Counted from the stretch's first letter, positions 1 to 11,100 are shown. The stretch: 64,000 nucleotides of DNA from Lamellibrachia satsuma (GCA_033239005.1 BSQZ01000103.1:986001-1050000); one strand, 5' to 3'. Notes: generated from the letters alone by a model not told the origin. Program-made: numbers and translations.

Positions 1-614
1 TAGTGATACCAGAGGCCACTGTTCAGAAAATAGATATGGAACTGACTGCTTTTCGTGAAATAGCTTAGCTGTGCAACGTATGGTAGCCTTGGTGTTGGTA
101 GCCTTGGTGTTGGTTCCTCCGCGATGTCTGAAGGGATAATTACCTTTCTTGATTACATCATTGATGTTGTTGGTGGCCTGAAATGACATCACAACTTGTT
201 TCACATTCAATTGCCGTTCCATCAAATGGGTGCATTGAGCGACGAAGACTATTAAGCTCTTTCTCAAAACTTTCTCACAGTTTTCAATCAACTGCACCGT
301 TGGTCTTACAGCGATATGTCATTGTGTTCATGATGTTAGATTTTAAATTAACACTGGAAGATATTTGGGGAACTGATTTTTCAACAGAACTAAGGCAGTC
401 AGTGATTGTGTAGTGATATTCATCTGCAGCGCCACCGCACTGCTGTCTGAGGCCTATCAATAGGGTTTTGCTTTCCGTGACAATTTCTATTTCTACAAGG
501 TGACCAACTGATTTTGACATATTTCAAGGCATCCTGATTTAAAGTAGCTTCATTATGCCAATATCTAACTTCATTTAAATTAGACAGTTCTTTGTCCATT
601 TCGAGCACATTTTT
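1..614 (-). pseudogene. Transposase-like C-terminal region of element A, copy 1
   Basis: Minus-strand frames here read as one broken protein. A 78-residue frame (520-284) contains MNTMTYRCKTNGAVD and then stops; a one-base shift re-opens the frame with LIEN, CTHLMERQLNV and, further on, FLFSEQWPLVSL-like sequence, matching the equivalent region near 14.5-15.0 kb. The pattern of a conserved D/R-N segment followed by C-x-H-L about 30 residues later recalls RNase H-fold transposases and a large uncharacterised invertebrate protein family; that is recollection, not a search result. The frame breaks make this copy non-functional. Confidence 0.45.
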
Positions 615-699
615 TATACCGTTTTGTATTCTAAATGGGACGTTTTATGTTTGATTTTTCAATCCGTTTTAGTTTTGCCCACCTGAACCGCGTCGTGCA

Positions 700-1511
700 G
701 ATTCTGCTTTAAGGACACGGTACTTACTACCCCATGTCACCACTGATTCCTGTTTGCGATTCTGCTTTAAGGGCACGGTACTTACTACCCCGTGTCACCA
801 CTGATTCCTGTTTGCGATTCTGCTTTAAGGGCACGGTACTTACTACCCCGTGTCACCACTGATTCCTGTTTGCGATTCTGCTTTAAGGGCACGGTACTTA
901 CTACCCCGTGTCACCACTGATTCCTGTTTGCGATTCTGCTTTAAGGGCACGGTACTTACTACCCCGTGTCACCACTGATTCCTGTTTGCGATTCTGCTTT
1001 AAGGGCACGGTACTTACTACCCCGTGTCACCACTGATTCCTGTTTGCGATTCTGCTTTAAGGGCACGGTACTTACTACCCCGTGTCACCACTGATTCCTG
1101 TTTGCGATTCTGCTTTAAGGGCACGGTACTTACTACCTCGTGTCACCACTGATTCCTGTTTGCGATTCTGCTTTAAGGGCACGGTACTTACTACCTCGTG
1201 TCACCACTGATTCCTGTTTGCGATTCTGCTTTAAGGGCACGGTACTTACTACCTCGTGTCACCACTGATTCCTGTTTGCGATTCTGCTTTAAGGGCACGG
1301 TACTTGCTACCCCGTGTCACCACTGATTCCTGTTTGCGATTCTGCTTTAAGGGCACGGTACTTACTACCCCGTGTCACCACTGATTCCTGTTTGCGATTC
1401 TGCTTTAAGGACACGGTACTTACTACCTCGTGTCACCACTGATTCCTGTTTGCGATTCTGCTTTAAGGGCACGGTACTTACTACCCCATGTCACCACTGA
1501 TTCCTGTTTTC
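700..1511. repeat. 58-bp minisatellite, 14 copies
   Basis: Units start at 700 and recur every 58 bp (758, 816, 874 and so on to 1454), differing at only a few positions (gggcac/ggacac, ccccgtg/cctcgtg). The unit sits in what is a coding stretch of element A: on the minus strand one frame of a single unit is open (reading ..KYRALKAES), but 58 is not a multiple of three and the other two frames contain stops, so expansion destroys the reading frame. Each unit also contains a GTAAGTA donor-like motif on the minus strand. The related copy at 13.7-16.9 kb has only 2 and 3 units. Confidence 0.97.
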
Positions 1512-1613
1512 GATTTAGCATCTGATTCATCCGTTTTCTGTTACACAGTTTCATTTCATTCCTCAATTTTCGATTGCTTCTCACGCGTTCTTCAATTTGT
1601 TTTTGGGCAATAA

Positions 1614-2264
1614 CTAGCCTGTTGTTAAGCTTCCTGTTTCCTGCTTACTGTTTCCCTCTTTCAACATGGAACAGGCTGAACATATTGAAAACAAGTTCAA
1701 CCTGCCCTTGAGGACCTTGTTTTCTTGTTTTATAACATCTATCTTGTCCATAAGTCTCTTGTTTTCCAACATAAGATTGTCTACTGTAATTGTCTCTACC
1801 TGATCAACAAACTTTTCAGATGTTGGCACCTTTGTTCCGTCTACCTGTTTATTCAGTCTCTTTCGTTCAAGCTGAGGTGGCAATTTCCACTGTCTTGCCG
1901 TGTACTAAATAATTCCAGCAGGAGCCCTCCTAGCTCTCTCATGGTGTTCACTAACTCCACCAAAATATCTGCAAATGCACATGTAATTCCAAGAATTTGG
2001 ATATGATCCATAAATTGATACAACTGCCAGCTTGACATATTTCCATGAAATGTTACATGTACATTTGTTCCGCTTAATTTGATTGAAGATCTCGTAGGCA
2101 ATACCATCGGTCAGGTTTTCAGATGTAACATTCATAAGTGTTGATACAAAGTCATCCGTAGTTGTGAATTTAATCACTTGCAAATCACATGCGGGTGTAG
2201 AACTTACGGAAGCAGTTGTGCTAAGGCTAGGTTTAGAACTAACATTTGTACTAAGGTTAGACAT
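1614..2264 (-). pseudogene. Coiled-coil protein of element A, copy 1 (frameshifted)
   Basis: Two overlapping minus frames (2264-1905 and 1883-1614) correspond to the single 193-residue frame of copy 2 at 15881-15300. The first begins MSNLSTNVSSKPSLSTT, followed by a CTCNISW/ YVKLAVVS segment; the second has a leucine/isoleucine heptad stretch (DNLMLENKRLMDKIDVIKQE) typical of a coiled coil. Relative to copy 2 there is an insertion with a frame change around 1830-1910. I do not recognise a named domain. The first half could be DNA-binding, but nothing visible proves that. Confidence 0.5.
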
Positions 2265-2299
2265 ATTGTACTAATGGTGTACAAAATGAAACTACCACT

Positions 2300-2780
2300 G
2301 CTTAAATTAAATGTGGAATTGTGTCTGAATAAGTATTTGTCTGTGAATATGCAAGAAGTTTGTGTGATACTGCGATGCGGTTACAATTATTAAATTATTT
2401 TCAAATATAGTTAAATTACTTTCTTTCCAAAACATTTTACAGCAATGTATATGTAATGATGTCAACAGTCATAAAACAAAACAAGTATTTCGACAGTATA
2501 AAATTCAATTAAGTAATTATATACAACAATATCACAAGATAACTTATGTCTACCGATTACGATGCGTCGAAGGGTCTTTAAATATAAGGTAGCTTCCGAA
2601 CGACAAAACATAAATTAACGCGCGGGTCATGTTGTTTTCTCAAAAACAGCAGCTGTGCACTGCAATAATATGCACATCATTTTAAAGCTAAGTAATTATT
2701 GTACTGTGCTTTTTTATTCCTATAAAATTCTTCTTTTTATTATATGTACTTTTTAACAAGTATTCGCAAAACAAAACTTA
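2300..2780. other. AT-rich interval within element A
   Basis: Non-coding, AT-rich sequence between the coiled-coil frame and the promoter-like repeat. On the minus strand a strong donor-like site (GGGTGAGTAAG near 2787) faces this interval, so it is probably an intron of the element's gene. Nothing else is visible. Confidence 0.4.
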
Positions 2781-2832
2781 CTCACCCTTCGTGCAGTCAC
2801 AAAAGCGTCGGAATGAAAACATTCCCGCGCCT

Positions 2833-3221
2833 ATAATGTAAAGAAGACATTCATTGGTCGATATGAAGGTAAACAAACTCGGCCAAGTCATTTGCATACT
2901 GAGTATTTTGGCTTTTCCCGCGACCATGTGACGCGAGCATCACGCCTTCGTACCAAATATGGGATACAAAACGACGCTATTTTTGTCAACAAAAAAGTGA
3001 CGCCAACTTGCGGAACTTGATATACCTATCATAATGTAACGAAAACATTCATTGGTCGATAAACAAGCTCGGCCACATCATTTGCATATTAAGTATTGTG
3101 GCTTTTCCCGCGACCATGTGACGCAAGAGCCATGCCTACATGCCAAATATGGGACATAAAAAAACGTCGCTATTTTTGTCGGTAACAAAAGTGACGCCAT
3201 CTAGCGGAACTTGATATACCT
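2833..3221 (-). promoter_or_regulatory. Duplicated octamer/CCAAT promoter-like block
   Basis: Two imperfect ~198-bp tandem units (2833-3030 and 3031-3221). Each carries on the minus strand an exact octamer ATGCAAAT (2890-2897 and 3080-3087) followed 25-33 bp downstream by CCAAT (2853-2857 and 3051-3055), then a GC-richer stretch. Immediately downstream in minus direction a consensus donor (near 2787; AAG|GTAAGT in the copy at 16.1 kb) suggests a short 5' exon. Octamer plus CCAAT spacing is a known pol II promoter layout; use as a promoter here is inference. The whole block is conserved at 16.1-16.5 kb. Confidence 0.45.
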
Positions 3222-3413
3222 AACAGTCACTAGTTCCGTGGCAACTTAGGGATAAGTATATAGCCCGCACTTGTTAGCACAAATACGGGGGTCAGTGTTA
3301 TACCTATAGTCCACTATGGGCGTAACAAATCTACGAGGCAAGTCAGTAGAAGATAGTCCAACTTACATTACCTTACTCACCACCAAAGCGTCGCGTTGCT
3401 GTTTCTGATTTCT

Positions 3414-3545
3414 TTATTTTTGATCTGGTGTCATGCAAGGGCACTCCTTTACAGGTACCCTCACACGACAGGGCCGTCGCCGTGGAGGAATTAAATATTC
3501 CGGCACTGTTGTCGGTATAACAACTATGACAGTTGTTGAACTCAT
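3414..3545 (-). pseudogene. Basic first-exon-like frame of element A, copy 1
   Basis: A 43-codon minus frame beginning MSSTTVIVVIPTTVPEYLIP, then an arginine-rich run and a C-x-C. It ends in a TAA that is a sense codon (TAC) in copy 2, where the frame runs on to a GTGAGT donor. This copy therefore looks truncated by a point change. No recognised domain. Confidence 0.4.
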
Positions 3546-3589
3546 TGTTGATTGCGTGATAACAAGCGATAGAATGACCAGAGGTCACT

Positions 3590-4088
3590 AGAAGTTAGTG
3601 AGAGTTTTTAGGTACGTAAATGCGGCGGCTACGCATGAATGGTTACAGAAAAAATCGTTCTTCCGGTGCATGAGCGCCCCCAACGGCCTGTTCATGCATG
3701 AATGACGTCGGAGGTGCGTGCGCAGCCAATCAGAGCGCCCCCTAGCGACTGTAGTAGTACCTAAAGATAACGAGTAGCCATGTATAGGGGACATAGGAAG
3801 AATATAGAGGTTAATAATAATACATTGACCACCCCACCACCCCACCCCAGCACAACACGTGACCTTGACGGAGTGACCAGTCCGAGTGGCGAGGTAATAC
3901 TAAGTGGACACCCTAAGGACTGGAGTTAGCTATAAGCCGAAGCGTTTATCCAGCTGTGAGCCATAGTGCGACATGAAAGGACGCCAATCGGAACAATGTA
4001 GCAATGGAACCAAGCTAATCAGTGAAAAAACAGCAACGATGTTGCAAAGTACACTATTGATGTGGGACTGAAATGTTATGTTATAGCC
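3590..4088. other. No gene seen
   Basis: Unique-looking sequence right of element A with a short pyrimidine-rich patch (ccaccccaccaccccacccc near 3830). I see no supported gene or repeat. Confidence 0.5.
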
Positions 4089-4089
4089 A

Positions 4090-4153
<64 letters not shown>

Positions 4154-4172
4154 GTATATATACGTATATATG
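4089..4172. repeat. (TA)n microsatellite
   Basis: About 80 bp of alternating TA with two TACG interruptions at the right end. Self-complementary, so capable of cruciform extrusion; apparent Tyr-Ile reading frames across it are artefacts. Confidence 0.98.
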
Positions 4173-5982
4173 TAATGGACATAAGACGTAATAAAATGAA
4201 AACTTTTAAATATAATGTTATTATATTATATGTAATATTTAGCCGACATGCATGGCAACATCTTATCCGTTGGAAATCAAACCGTTCAGTAAAAAAATTG
4301 TAGCAGGGTGAAAATTTACTATGTGTAAAATATGTACACACGCAGTTGTAACAAGAACGCAATTCAAGACGGGAATATAAGGTGAAGCAAAATTTGGTAT
4401 ATATGTGAAAAAGAAGTACAGTTACAATGGGAATATATATTAAAACAGAAGTATATATATATAGAATTATAAGTATAGAAGTTAAACATTAAAATGTGCG
4501 TGTGTGTGTATAAGTTCAAGTAGCGTTATTGAACACTACCAACAGATTGCGTCGAACGTGACGCGATGACATCATGCGTTCCAAGTTGCATCGTAGTGGA
4601 AGCGGAGCCAGCGTGCGTCGACGTCGACGCAGTAACGGAGACATGGCAGACGGTGTATTGAGGCAACGTTGCAGTTCGGTCATGACTCCCAACTAGCTCC
4701 TGCGATGATCCATGAAAGCTGCGCCTAGTGACGGTGTGAAACGCAGCAGCAGCTCCTGCATAACACGCAACATGACCCTGCGATGATCGATGAAAGCTGC
4801 GGCGGTGTCACATTCATCTTCCCAGGATTCTGGTTGGGTGTTATGGGGACGATAACCAGAGGAGGAGTGTTGCACTGGAGGTGGTGTCACCGTTGTCTTG
4901 CCCAAATATTCCACCCCCGAGTCCGGGTCGACTGTTCCACTCGAGGCTGTAACAAAAAAGTACCATTTCAGTTCATTTATATTTGTTATATCAAATCAAA
5001 AAGGAGAGAGTTGAAGTTTGTTGAAGTTTAAGCTGATGTTTACTGGTGCATGCCATTACTAAATATTACAACATGTACCTCTAATTGTTCTGTAGTTAAA
5101 GAGATATTTTTGCTGGTGGTTTGTTAATTGTATTACAAGATAATTGTATTAATACATAATACAACACCAATCAAGATAATAATAATAACAATTGAAAATA
5201 CTACTGTAACATACACAAAATCTCAGTACTGCATTATTGCCGTATTTCTCTCAGTAATAGATGATTTGTACGTTTTTTAGCGTAGAATTATTTTGACACT
5301 CTTAGGCATGCACATAACTATTCCATAGTTTGACGCCAACTGTAATTATACACATAGCCTTCAGTGTGGTACGAACATACATTTGCTTAAATGTATCTCT
5401 TTGTCTTGTAACATGACAACATTCGTCTCACAAATTAAACAGTTTTGTACATTGTGATAACCGTCTTATAATCAATGTAAAAAAATCATAACATTAAGGT
5501 TAATAAACAAGTTGTTATTATGGTCTTGAGCTTATGCTCCATATATAATTAACATAACTTTTTTTTGTAAAATGGGCCATAAATTATAGCGATACGTGTT
5601 GCCCGAATCTCATAACAGTTGTTTCTTTACAGTGATCAACATTGCTGTTTTAGTGTTCCTTTACAATGATCAACATGACATGTGATACAACGTTTGAGAA
5701 GGAAGCGTAGTTACAACTACTTCCATGTGTGCAGTGCATCCACAAGACAAGTCTATGGATTCCGCATAGTGTACACATGCGTCTATTATAAAGCTACCAA
5801 CATGTCATATGGGTCGAGTACCCTGCTGATTGCTACTGCCAACTGACTGGGGGAGAACACGTTCTCCGTGTGTACAACAGTCAAACCATGTTAGTTTACA
5901 CTTGTCAGGTTAGAATAGTCATGTGTGGAAATTCACCCCAGTTGTTCTGTCAGAAATAGTGGTAGGTATCACTTTGGATTGT
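4173..5982. other. No gene seen
   Basis: AT-rich non-coding sequence. Near 4700-4810 the phrase gcgatgat(c)catgaaagctgcg occurs twice about 85 bp apart, and 5600-5680 contains two copies of tttacagtgatcaacat-like sequence, small local duplications only. No convincing coding frame. Confidence 0.5.
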
Positions 5983-6303
5983 TCATAATTTGAATGTAAT
6001 GTCAGAATTTCTGTGTATACATTTGTATATTTGTGCAGCAAACTTCAATGCCATGTCACTAACGCTCAACGCCCACAACTTCCTAGGACTGTCACTAGCT
6101 TCATAATCCATACAATTGGTACCGGTTTCGCTGGGTTCATATGTCAGTAGACTAGAGTCTTGTCTGGTGCATGAGAACATCCTTACCATCCTGCATATAC
6201 TGTTAGTACGCCTCCTCGACAACACATACATTAGGACAATTCCCAATAAACCCATCATGTTCTGTGGTACATGAACGACTTTCCATGAAACGGTTAGAGA
6301 CAT
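5983..6303 (-). other. Unrecognised frame sharing a motif with 7216-7551
   Basis: A 106-codon minus frame containing MDYEASDSPRKLWALSVSD. A second frame at 7551-7216 carries the similar GYEASGSARMLWVWDN, and the underlying DNA phrase (cactagcttc..tagcc/atcc) also recurs near 7270-7335. This indicates an interspersed repeat family rather than two genes. I cannot name a protein family and see no splice-site support. Confidence 0.25.
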
Positions 6304-6457
6304 AATGACCTGAACCGCAGCTCACTTTCTCCTCGGTTGGCGTAGCCATGCGGTGTCCACATTTACTCCTATTTGGAATGAAAATAGGTTTATTATACTA
6401 TAGGTTTTGTTCTGTCAATCTTCATATTTCCCGACAAAAGCACCAGCAGCTTCAGTA

Positions 6458-6715
6458 TTGTAAGACCTCGAGGTGCAACAACATTGTAAGACCTCGAGGT
6501 GCAACAACATTGTAAGACCTCGAGGTGCAACAATATTGTAAGACCTTGAGGTGCAACAATATTGTAAGACCTCGAGGTGCAACAATATTGTAAGACCTCG
6601 AGGTGCAACAACATTGTAAGACCTCGAGGTGCAACAATATTGTAAGACCGAGGGTGCAACAATATTGTAAGACCTCGAGGTGCAACAATATTGTAAGACC
6701 GAGGTGCAACAATAT
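6458..6715. repeat. 26-bp minisatellite with central XhoI palindrome, ~10 copies
   Basis: Units start at 6458, 6484, 6510 and so on; the last three are shortened to 24-25 bp. Each full unit carries the 10-bp palindrome acctcgaggt and a TTGTAAGA donor-like motif on the plus strand. Frames through it (NIVAPRGLT-like repeats) are artefacts. Confidence 0.95.
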
Positions 6716-7215
6716 TCGGTGGGTCCATTGGCCAAGTTCTGCAAAGTTATCTGATACTCCGAGGGAAGAGAATGTGAGACGGCCAACTGGCTGGTGCACT
6801 TCCTAGCACACAATGCTCAATGTCGGAAAATGTTCCTGTTTGACCATCCCGTGTCGGACATTGTGGATTCAGTCAAACATAATTGACTGATCATGTCCTG
6901 AAGCATGTTCCGCCCACCAAAGACCCGCCTCTCCTCCTCTATGACAGACACAGCTAACACGTGTCCGCGCCGTCCGTAGAGTGGCCGCCGAAGTATAATA
7001 ATCAAAACAAAGTACGTATGGAATCATAATAATTAATAAAAACTAATAATTTTTATCATATGAACCCTCAACTTTGAGACGCCAAGTCAGTTATGTCCAA
7101 CACCCATAACTCTGTCACTACCTGCACCAAGTACTGTAGTGACAACACGCACTGGAGGTGGTATCACAGTTGTTGACATGTCTCGTCAATATCGCTCAGA
7201 AGACTGATACTGAAT

Positions 7216-7551
7216 CTATTGCAGACTTTGATGCCAATTCCTTATTGTCCCACACCCACAACATCCGAGCACTGTCACTAGCTTATTGTCCCACACCCAC
7301 AACATCCGAGCACTGCCACTAGCTTCGTAGCCCAGATACTTAGCATCTTTTTTGCTGGTTTCTGTCACTACACAAGAGTCTTGTTCTTGGGTGACTACTT
7401 CCCCCACTTGCTGCTGGGACAGATGGAGACGCTGCAAGTTCAATTCTTTATTTCCAACTGAAAATGGTAACATATGCACATTTGATTCCTGCCCCACTTG
7501 CAATTTCCAACGAAACATTGGGTCCAACCGACAGCCCAACATTGTCATCAC
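7216..7551 (-). other. Unrecognised frame with internal 45-bp duplication
   Basis: A 111-codon minus frame. Its 3' part holds a direct duplication: the phrase ttattgtcccacacccacaa occurs at about 7230 and again at 7285, each followed by catccgagcactg(t/c)cactagct. Related to the frame at 5983-6303. No known domain; probably repeat-derived. Confidence 0.25.
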
Positions 7552-7928
7552 TACTCTCGTGTTCAGCCTGGCGTATCTTGCTAATGCTCTGCTGTACTGT
7601 ACGCAACCACCGCTTCACGGTTTTTAGCATTCCACTGGCACCTTTCTAAATCTGAATCTTCTCAATTCCCCTGTGGCAGGACGACTTCACCCCTACAATT
7701 CACCCCATTCATCCGAGGTACAAGACTGTGGTGTCTCGGAACACTTACTTTGACCGTTCTAGTGTTATGGGTGGTTATTATCCTTCACTTAACGGTTATT
7801 TGTGCTCATTCCGTTCTGGCAGTGACAAGCAAAAGTTGTGTTGTTCGCGCTCTGTACTTATGCTCTTTTACGGTCGCAATAATGGAAATGTATACCAAAA
7901 TACTACTGTCAATGATAGTCATGTAATG

Positions 7929-8807
7929 TTAAACAAACTTGAGAACATTTCTACGGAGACTAATGCCAGCGAAAGTTTGGGGTTTTACCTTGTTCACAGT
8001 CACGTACTTAGTCGAAAACATTACACCGTTTTTAATCGACTCTGTCACTTCGTAATTAATATGATCCACTTGGGATCTACTTAAATCAAAAACACAAATT
8101 TTCTCGATGTTGGGCAAAACCTACCTGACGAAGCACTTGCTGACCAAGGGAAACTGCATTAGATATGAGAATGGGAAAAGTGCGGACATTAAGTTTGCCT
8201 ACAACATCGAGAAAAGAGTTGCCTGTCTCATCGACGTACCATATCACATTCTTTTCGTTAGGGTCTTTCTGCAGGTCTTCAAGTAGTTTCATCTGCCAAA
8301 TTCTCCAAACGACTTCAATTCAAATGCTGTGAAACGTCTAATTCAAATGCGTGCACATGGTGTCAGTTTGCAGAACATTTGCGCTGGTGATATGGTGTTG
8401 TGCTACATGAGATATGCGGGACAGATTGAGACGGTTGCTAACGAAATAAGAAGTTACTCACTGTCACTTACTGCTGAAGAACACCCCTTTTCATCAATGT
8501 CATTGTTCATCGTACAAATTTTTACTGCAATCACGCTATCGTTGCGACAGTACTCATTGTTGTCAAGTTCTGTGCCACGCATCTGCTCAATGTGCGCATG
8601 CGGCCCCAACATTTTTTTGACCACATTAAACCTCATCTTCTTGGCACTTCTAAAATACCCCTGCAAGTTTGGAGTACCGTTCTTGCCAACCTCCACACCC
8701 ACAATCATGCATTTCATACCTTGGCAGTGTTGCAACACCTCTACCTCAGTATTCGTGAAGTTATTCAACGTAAAGCACCATCTCCTACCTTGCCACTTCG
8801 GCGCCAT
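7929..8807 (-). pseudogene. rep: Endogenous CRESS-DNA virus Rep (circo/cyclovirus-like), broken
   Basis: Three minus-strand frames in order match a circovirus-type replication initiator. (1) 8807-8454, 117 codons: the HUH endonuclease half, with motif I CFTLNN, motif II as NLQG (family: HLQG, so the first histidine is lost) and motif III as EYCRN (family YCxK, so the lysine is replaced). (2) 8292-8086: start of the superfamily 3 helicase with WYVDETGN, after which the Walker A GK-S/T is displaced. (3) 8117-7929: Walker B region ICVFDLSR and then INYEVTESIKNG, typical of the family. Between 8453 and 8293 the frame contains stops, and frames 2 and 3 are offset near 8110. The usual motif C after Walker B is not readable. 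Length is near that of an intact Rep, so this is a nearly full-length but dead integrated copy. No capsid gene is recognised beside it. Confidence 0.85.
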
Positions 8808-9102
8808 AATTAAATAACGCCCCCTACCGGTTGGGACAGCTCATTAGGCTGTGCGGTATAAATGTTTCAACTGATATGGCTAGGTCATTTATAACGTTCC
8901 AAGTACCTTATCAGATTTCAAAATAACTTGCCTTGCTTTTTTTGACAAGTGTGGCCGTCTATCTGAGAATTTGTTTATGTTTGAAATTCAGCGCTGTGCT
9001 TGTGTTGGAGATCCACACCTTCCAACTTGTCAACCAAACTCATCGCCACGTAAAATATGCTAGTACTCTTCTACATGTTGATAATTTTGCACGAAAGTGA
9101 TT
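8808..9102. other. Region upstream of the Rep copy; possible viral intergenic remnant
   Basis: In circoviruses the replication origin lies directly upstream of rep. Here 8836-8852 forms a small hairpin (ACAGC, 7-base loop, GCTGT) 29-45 bp before the Rep start codon, and TATAAA lies at 8858-8863 on the plus strand. The canonical TAGTATTAC-like nonanucleotide is not in the loop, so an origin identity is weak. No coding frame is supported in the rest. Confidence 0.25.
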
Positions 9103-9180
9103 GCAAATTAACTACTACTTATACAAATTAACTACTACTTATACACATTAACTACTACTTATACAAATTAACTACTACTT
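9103..9180. repeat. 20-bp tandem repeat, 4 copies
   Basis: The unit actactacttatacaaatta recurs at 20-bp spacing four times with one substitution. Flanking sequence to 9773 is AT-rich with no supported gene. Confidence 0.95.
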
Positions 9181-9773
9181 AACCATCTAACAACTATAAT
9201 GAAAACATATAGCTGTCCGCTGTTACCTTATCTGTGAATTGACAACAGGGCCTGCAGTTGACAACTGCAAGTGAATCCTCATTGAACACGTTTGAGTTCC
9301 TGATCTGCAGTCTTCGCTACTTTGCCATCATCCCATCCATGTACCCGCTTGAAGCTGTCAGTGTCAACGGCTACTTGAGCCGTCTAAATTGTCTAAACTC
9401 TTAGACTAGCTGTGTCAACGCCTCGTTGTCAGTTGACACGACACAAACACTGACATTATTTTCAACATCTCGAAGCAAACTTTGTGCTAGGTCGATTTCG
9501 AGATCGCTCTGCTGTCCATCAGACATGCTATGTTTTATGTTGCCACTAAGTAGATTTATTAAACTGAACAATGGTTACTGAATAATCGATTAAACATAAA
9601 TTTTATATTATAATAATAGTCCCTGAAGTAGTCAATGTCAACACAATAACGTTTGGGCCTGCGTGCAATTGCTTGATGTCATTTTGTGTTCAAGCATATA
9701 ATTTAAACAATGCACTGTGACAGTTATGTAGCCATACTCAAAACTGGCAATTAATCACACCGTAGTCAGTGAA
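9181..9773. other. No gene seen
   Basis: AT-rich unique sequence between the 20-bp repeat and the 1837-bp duplication. No coding or structural signal is apparent. Confidence 0.4.
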
Positions 9774-10200
9774 TTTTCCATTTCTGCACCCTTTCCATAA
9801 TTGACACTGCCAGTTGGCAGACACTACCATCTTTTATCGTAATCTTGCGGTATACTTTTTATGAAAATCCGCATCCAAGTTGTATGTTTCCTTTACCATG
9901 ACGCTCTGTTTGATGTCAGACCACAGTGCAACATTGCATTGGTGGCCATGCTAACCTTTTGTCTGACTATAGGAAACTGGAACATCAACAATTGAAAATT
10001 ATTCACACCAACTGCCATACGTCCAACTCTTTTTAAACGTACGATGCCCCGTCAGTGTTCACAAAAATATCCATGTATTCATGGATATATTCTCTCAAAC
10101 AAATGCATTTTCACATCCAATAACTTCTACAAACAAACCTGTGAACATGCCAGCTCACTTGCACTTTTGTCACAGCATATACATGTATAAATCTCACATA

Positions 10201-10521
10201 TCACAATTTATTGTGCCCTACGTTCATGTGAAACAATATATTTAATAGGAAGTTCAACTGTGGTCTAACCTCTCTACCTACTGGCAAGATGTGATGACCA
10301 GCTGCTACCTCGGGCAGCTGGGTCTCTGCTTGGTTGTTGTCACTGGACCATGACGAAGAAGTCGAGCAGGTTGTACCATTTTCGAATTCTGGTCTCTTTC
10401 TGCGGTACACACACCTTTGCCAGCGTTTCATGCAATACATATTGGCCCGTGGAGGGGTGCAGGTCATCAACACTAGAAAAGAGCCACCACATTTAAAATA
10501 TAAAGGTTTAGGGTTAACCAT
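10201..10521 (-). other. Exon-like frame of unknown function (left duplicate)
   Basis: A 106-codon minus frame, identical in the right duplicate at 12038-12358. The central stretch looks coding: an acceptor-like TTCTAG near 10475, then MTCTPPRANMYCMKRWQRC, a basic KR-rich segment, a Ser/Thr-rich segment, and a donor-like CAGTAG|GTAGAG near 10274. I do not recognise the protein. It may be a further exon of element A or of a related transposon. Confidence 0.3.
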
Positions 10522-10881
10522 GGATGAACAGTGGAGAAATAATGTTGAACAAACTCAAATAAATCCAAAATATCAGCTTAAACAATTTGTGTTTTCAACC
10601 TGTATAGAAGAATAATTGGCAAATGAATTGAATAGCGTATCACCTATTCTGATGCCTGCGTTATAATCTCTCAAGTTCAGTCAAAGTTGTTTAATAAAGA
10701 TGTTAAAGAGATACGGGGAGAGTATGCTGCCTTGCCGATCGAGTAACACAACAGATTCACTGCGACATCCTGCACCAAGTTATCAAGTAGTCCTTCGTGA
10801 AAATACACTATCCCTCTCCAGAAAGGACACAATGTCCAAATCCAGCAAGTTATTTGTCATAGAGCACTCACCGGTCTATCC

Positions 10882-11100
10882 TTGGAAGGACAGCGGATAC
10901 CACAGTCAGCGTCTGGTTATCATATGCAGCGGGCATTCGTTCGGAAAGTTCACATATTCATCGACAACGCTGTCCCATGGCTATACCAACCTGTCCCTGT
11001 CCTCAAGCAAATAGTTGGCCAAACTATTCGTGCCGATATGGAGAGCCGCAGCGTGAGGGTTGATCCTGATCTGACCAGCTGTGGACACTTCATCATCTGA
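10882..11100 (+). other. Unrecognised 72-codon plus-strand frame (left duplicate)
   Basis: The frame contains RKVHIFIDNAVPWLYQPVPV and ends just before the subrepeat region; it is identical in the right duplicate (12719-12937). The composition is protein-like but I recognise no family, and no splice sites or promoter are evident. Confidence 0.2.

Larger units (their letters stand above)
1..3589 (-). mobile_element. Repeat element A, copy 1 (5' part of + strand lies outside window)
   Basis: This block matches 13709-16898 at high similarity, and the shared sequence stops abruptly at the same motif (gaatgaccagaggtcact) near 3589 and 16898. All plausible coding frames lie on the minus strand, in this order: a basic first-exon-like frame near 3.5 kb, a promoter-like repeat at 2.8-3.2 kb, a coiled-coil region at 1.6-2.3 kb, the 58-bp minisatellite at 0.7-1.5 kb, and a transposase-like region at 1-0.6 kb. 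I see no terminal inverted repeats and no target duplication, so segmental duplication of a host gene is the alternative. The copy is broken by frameshifts and by the minisatellite. Confidence 0.7.

Noticed and set aside
6393..6813. Three overlapping minus frames (NIVAPRGLT, CCTSRSYN, LLHLEVLQ repeats)
   Set aside because: Artefacts of the 26-bp minisatellite.
7728..8084. 118-codon plus-strand frame as a possible capsid gene
   Set aside because: It overlaps the Rep Walker B region antisense, lacks an arginine-rich N-terminus, and shows no capsid-like feature.
8329..8817. 162-codon plus-strand frame
   Set aside because: It is antisense to the Rep endonuclease half, which has clear motifs on the minus strand.
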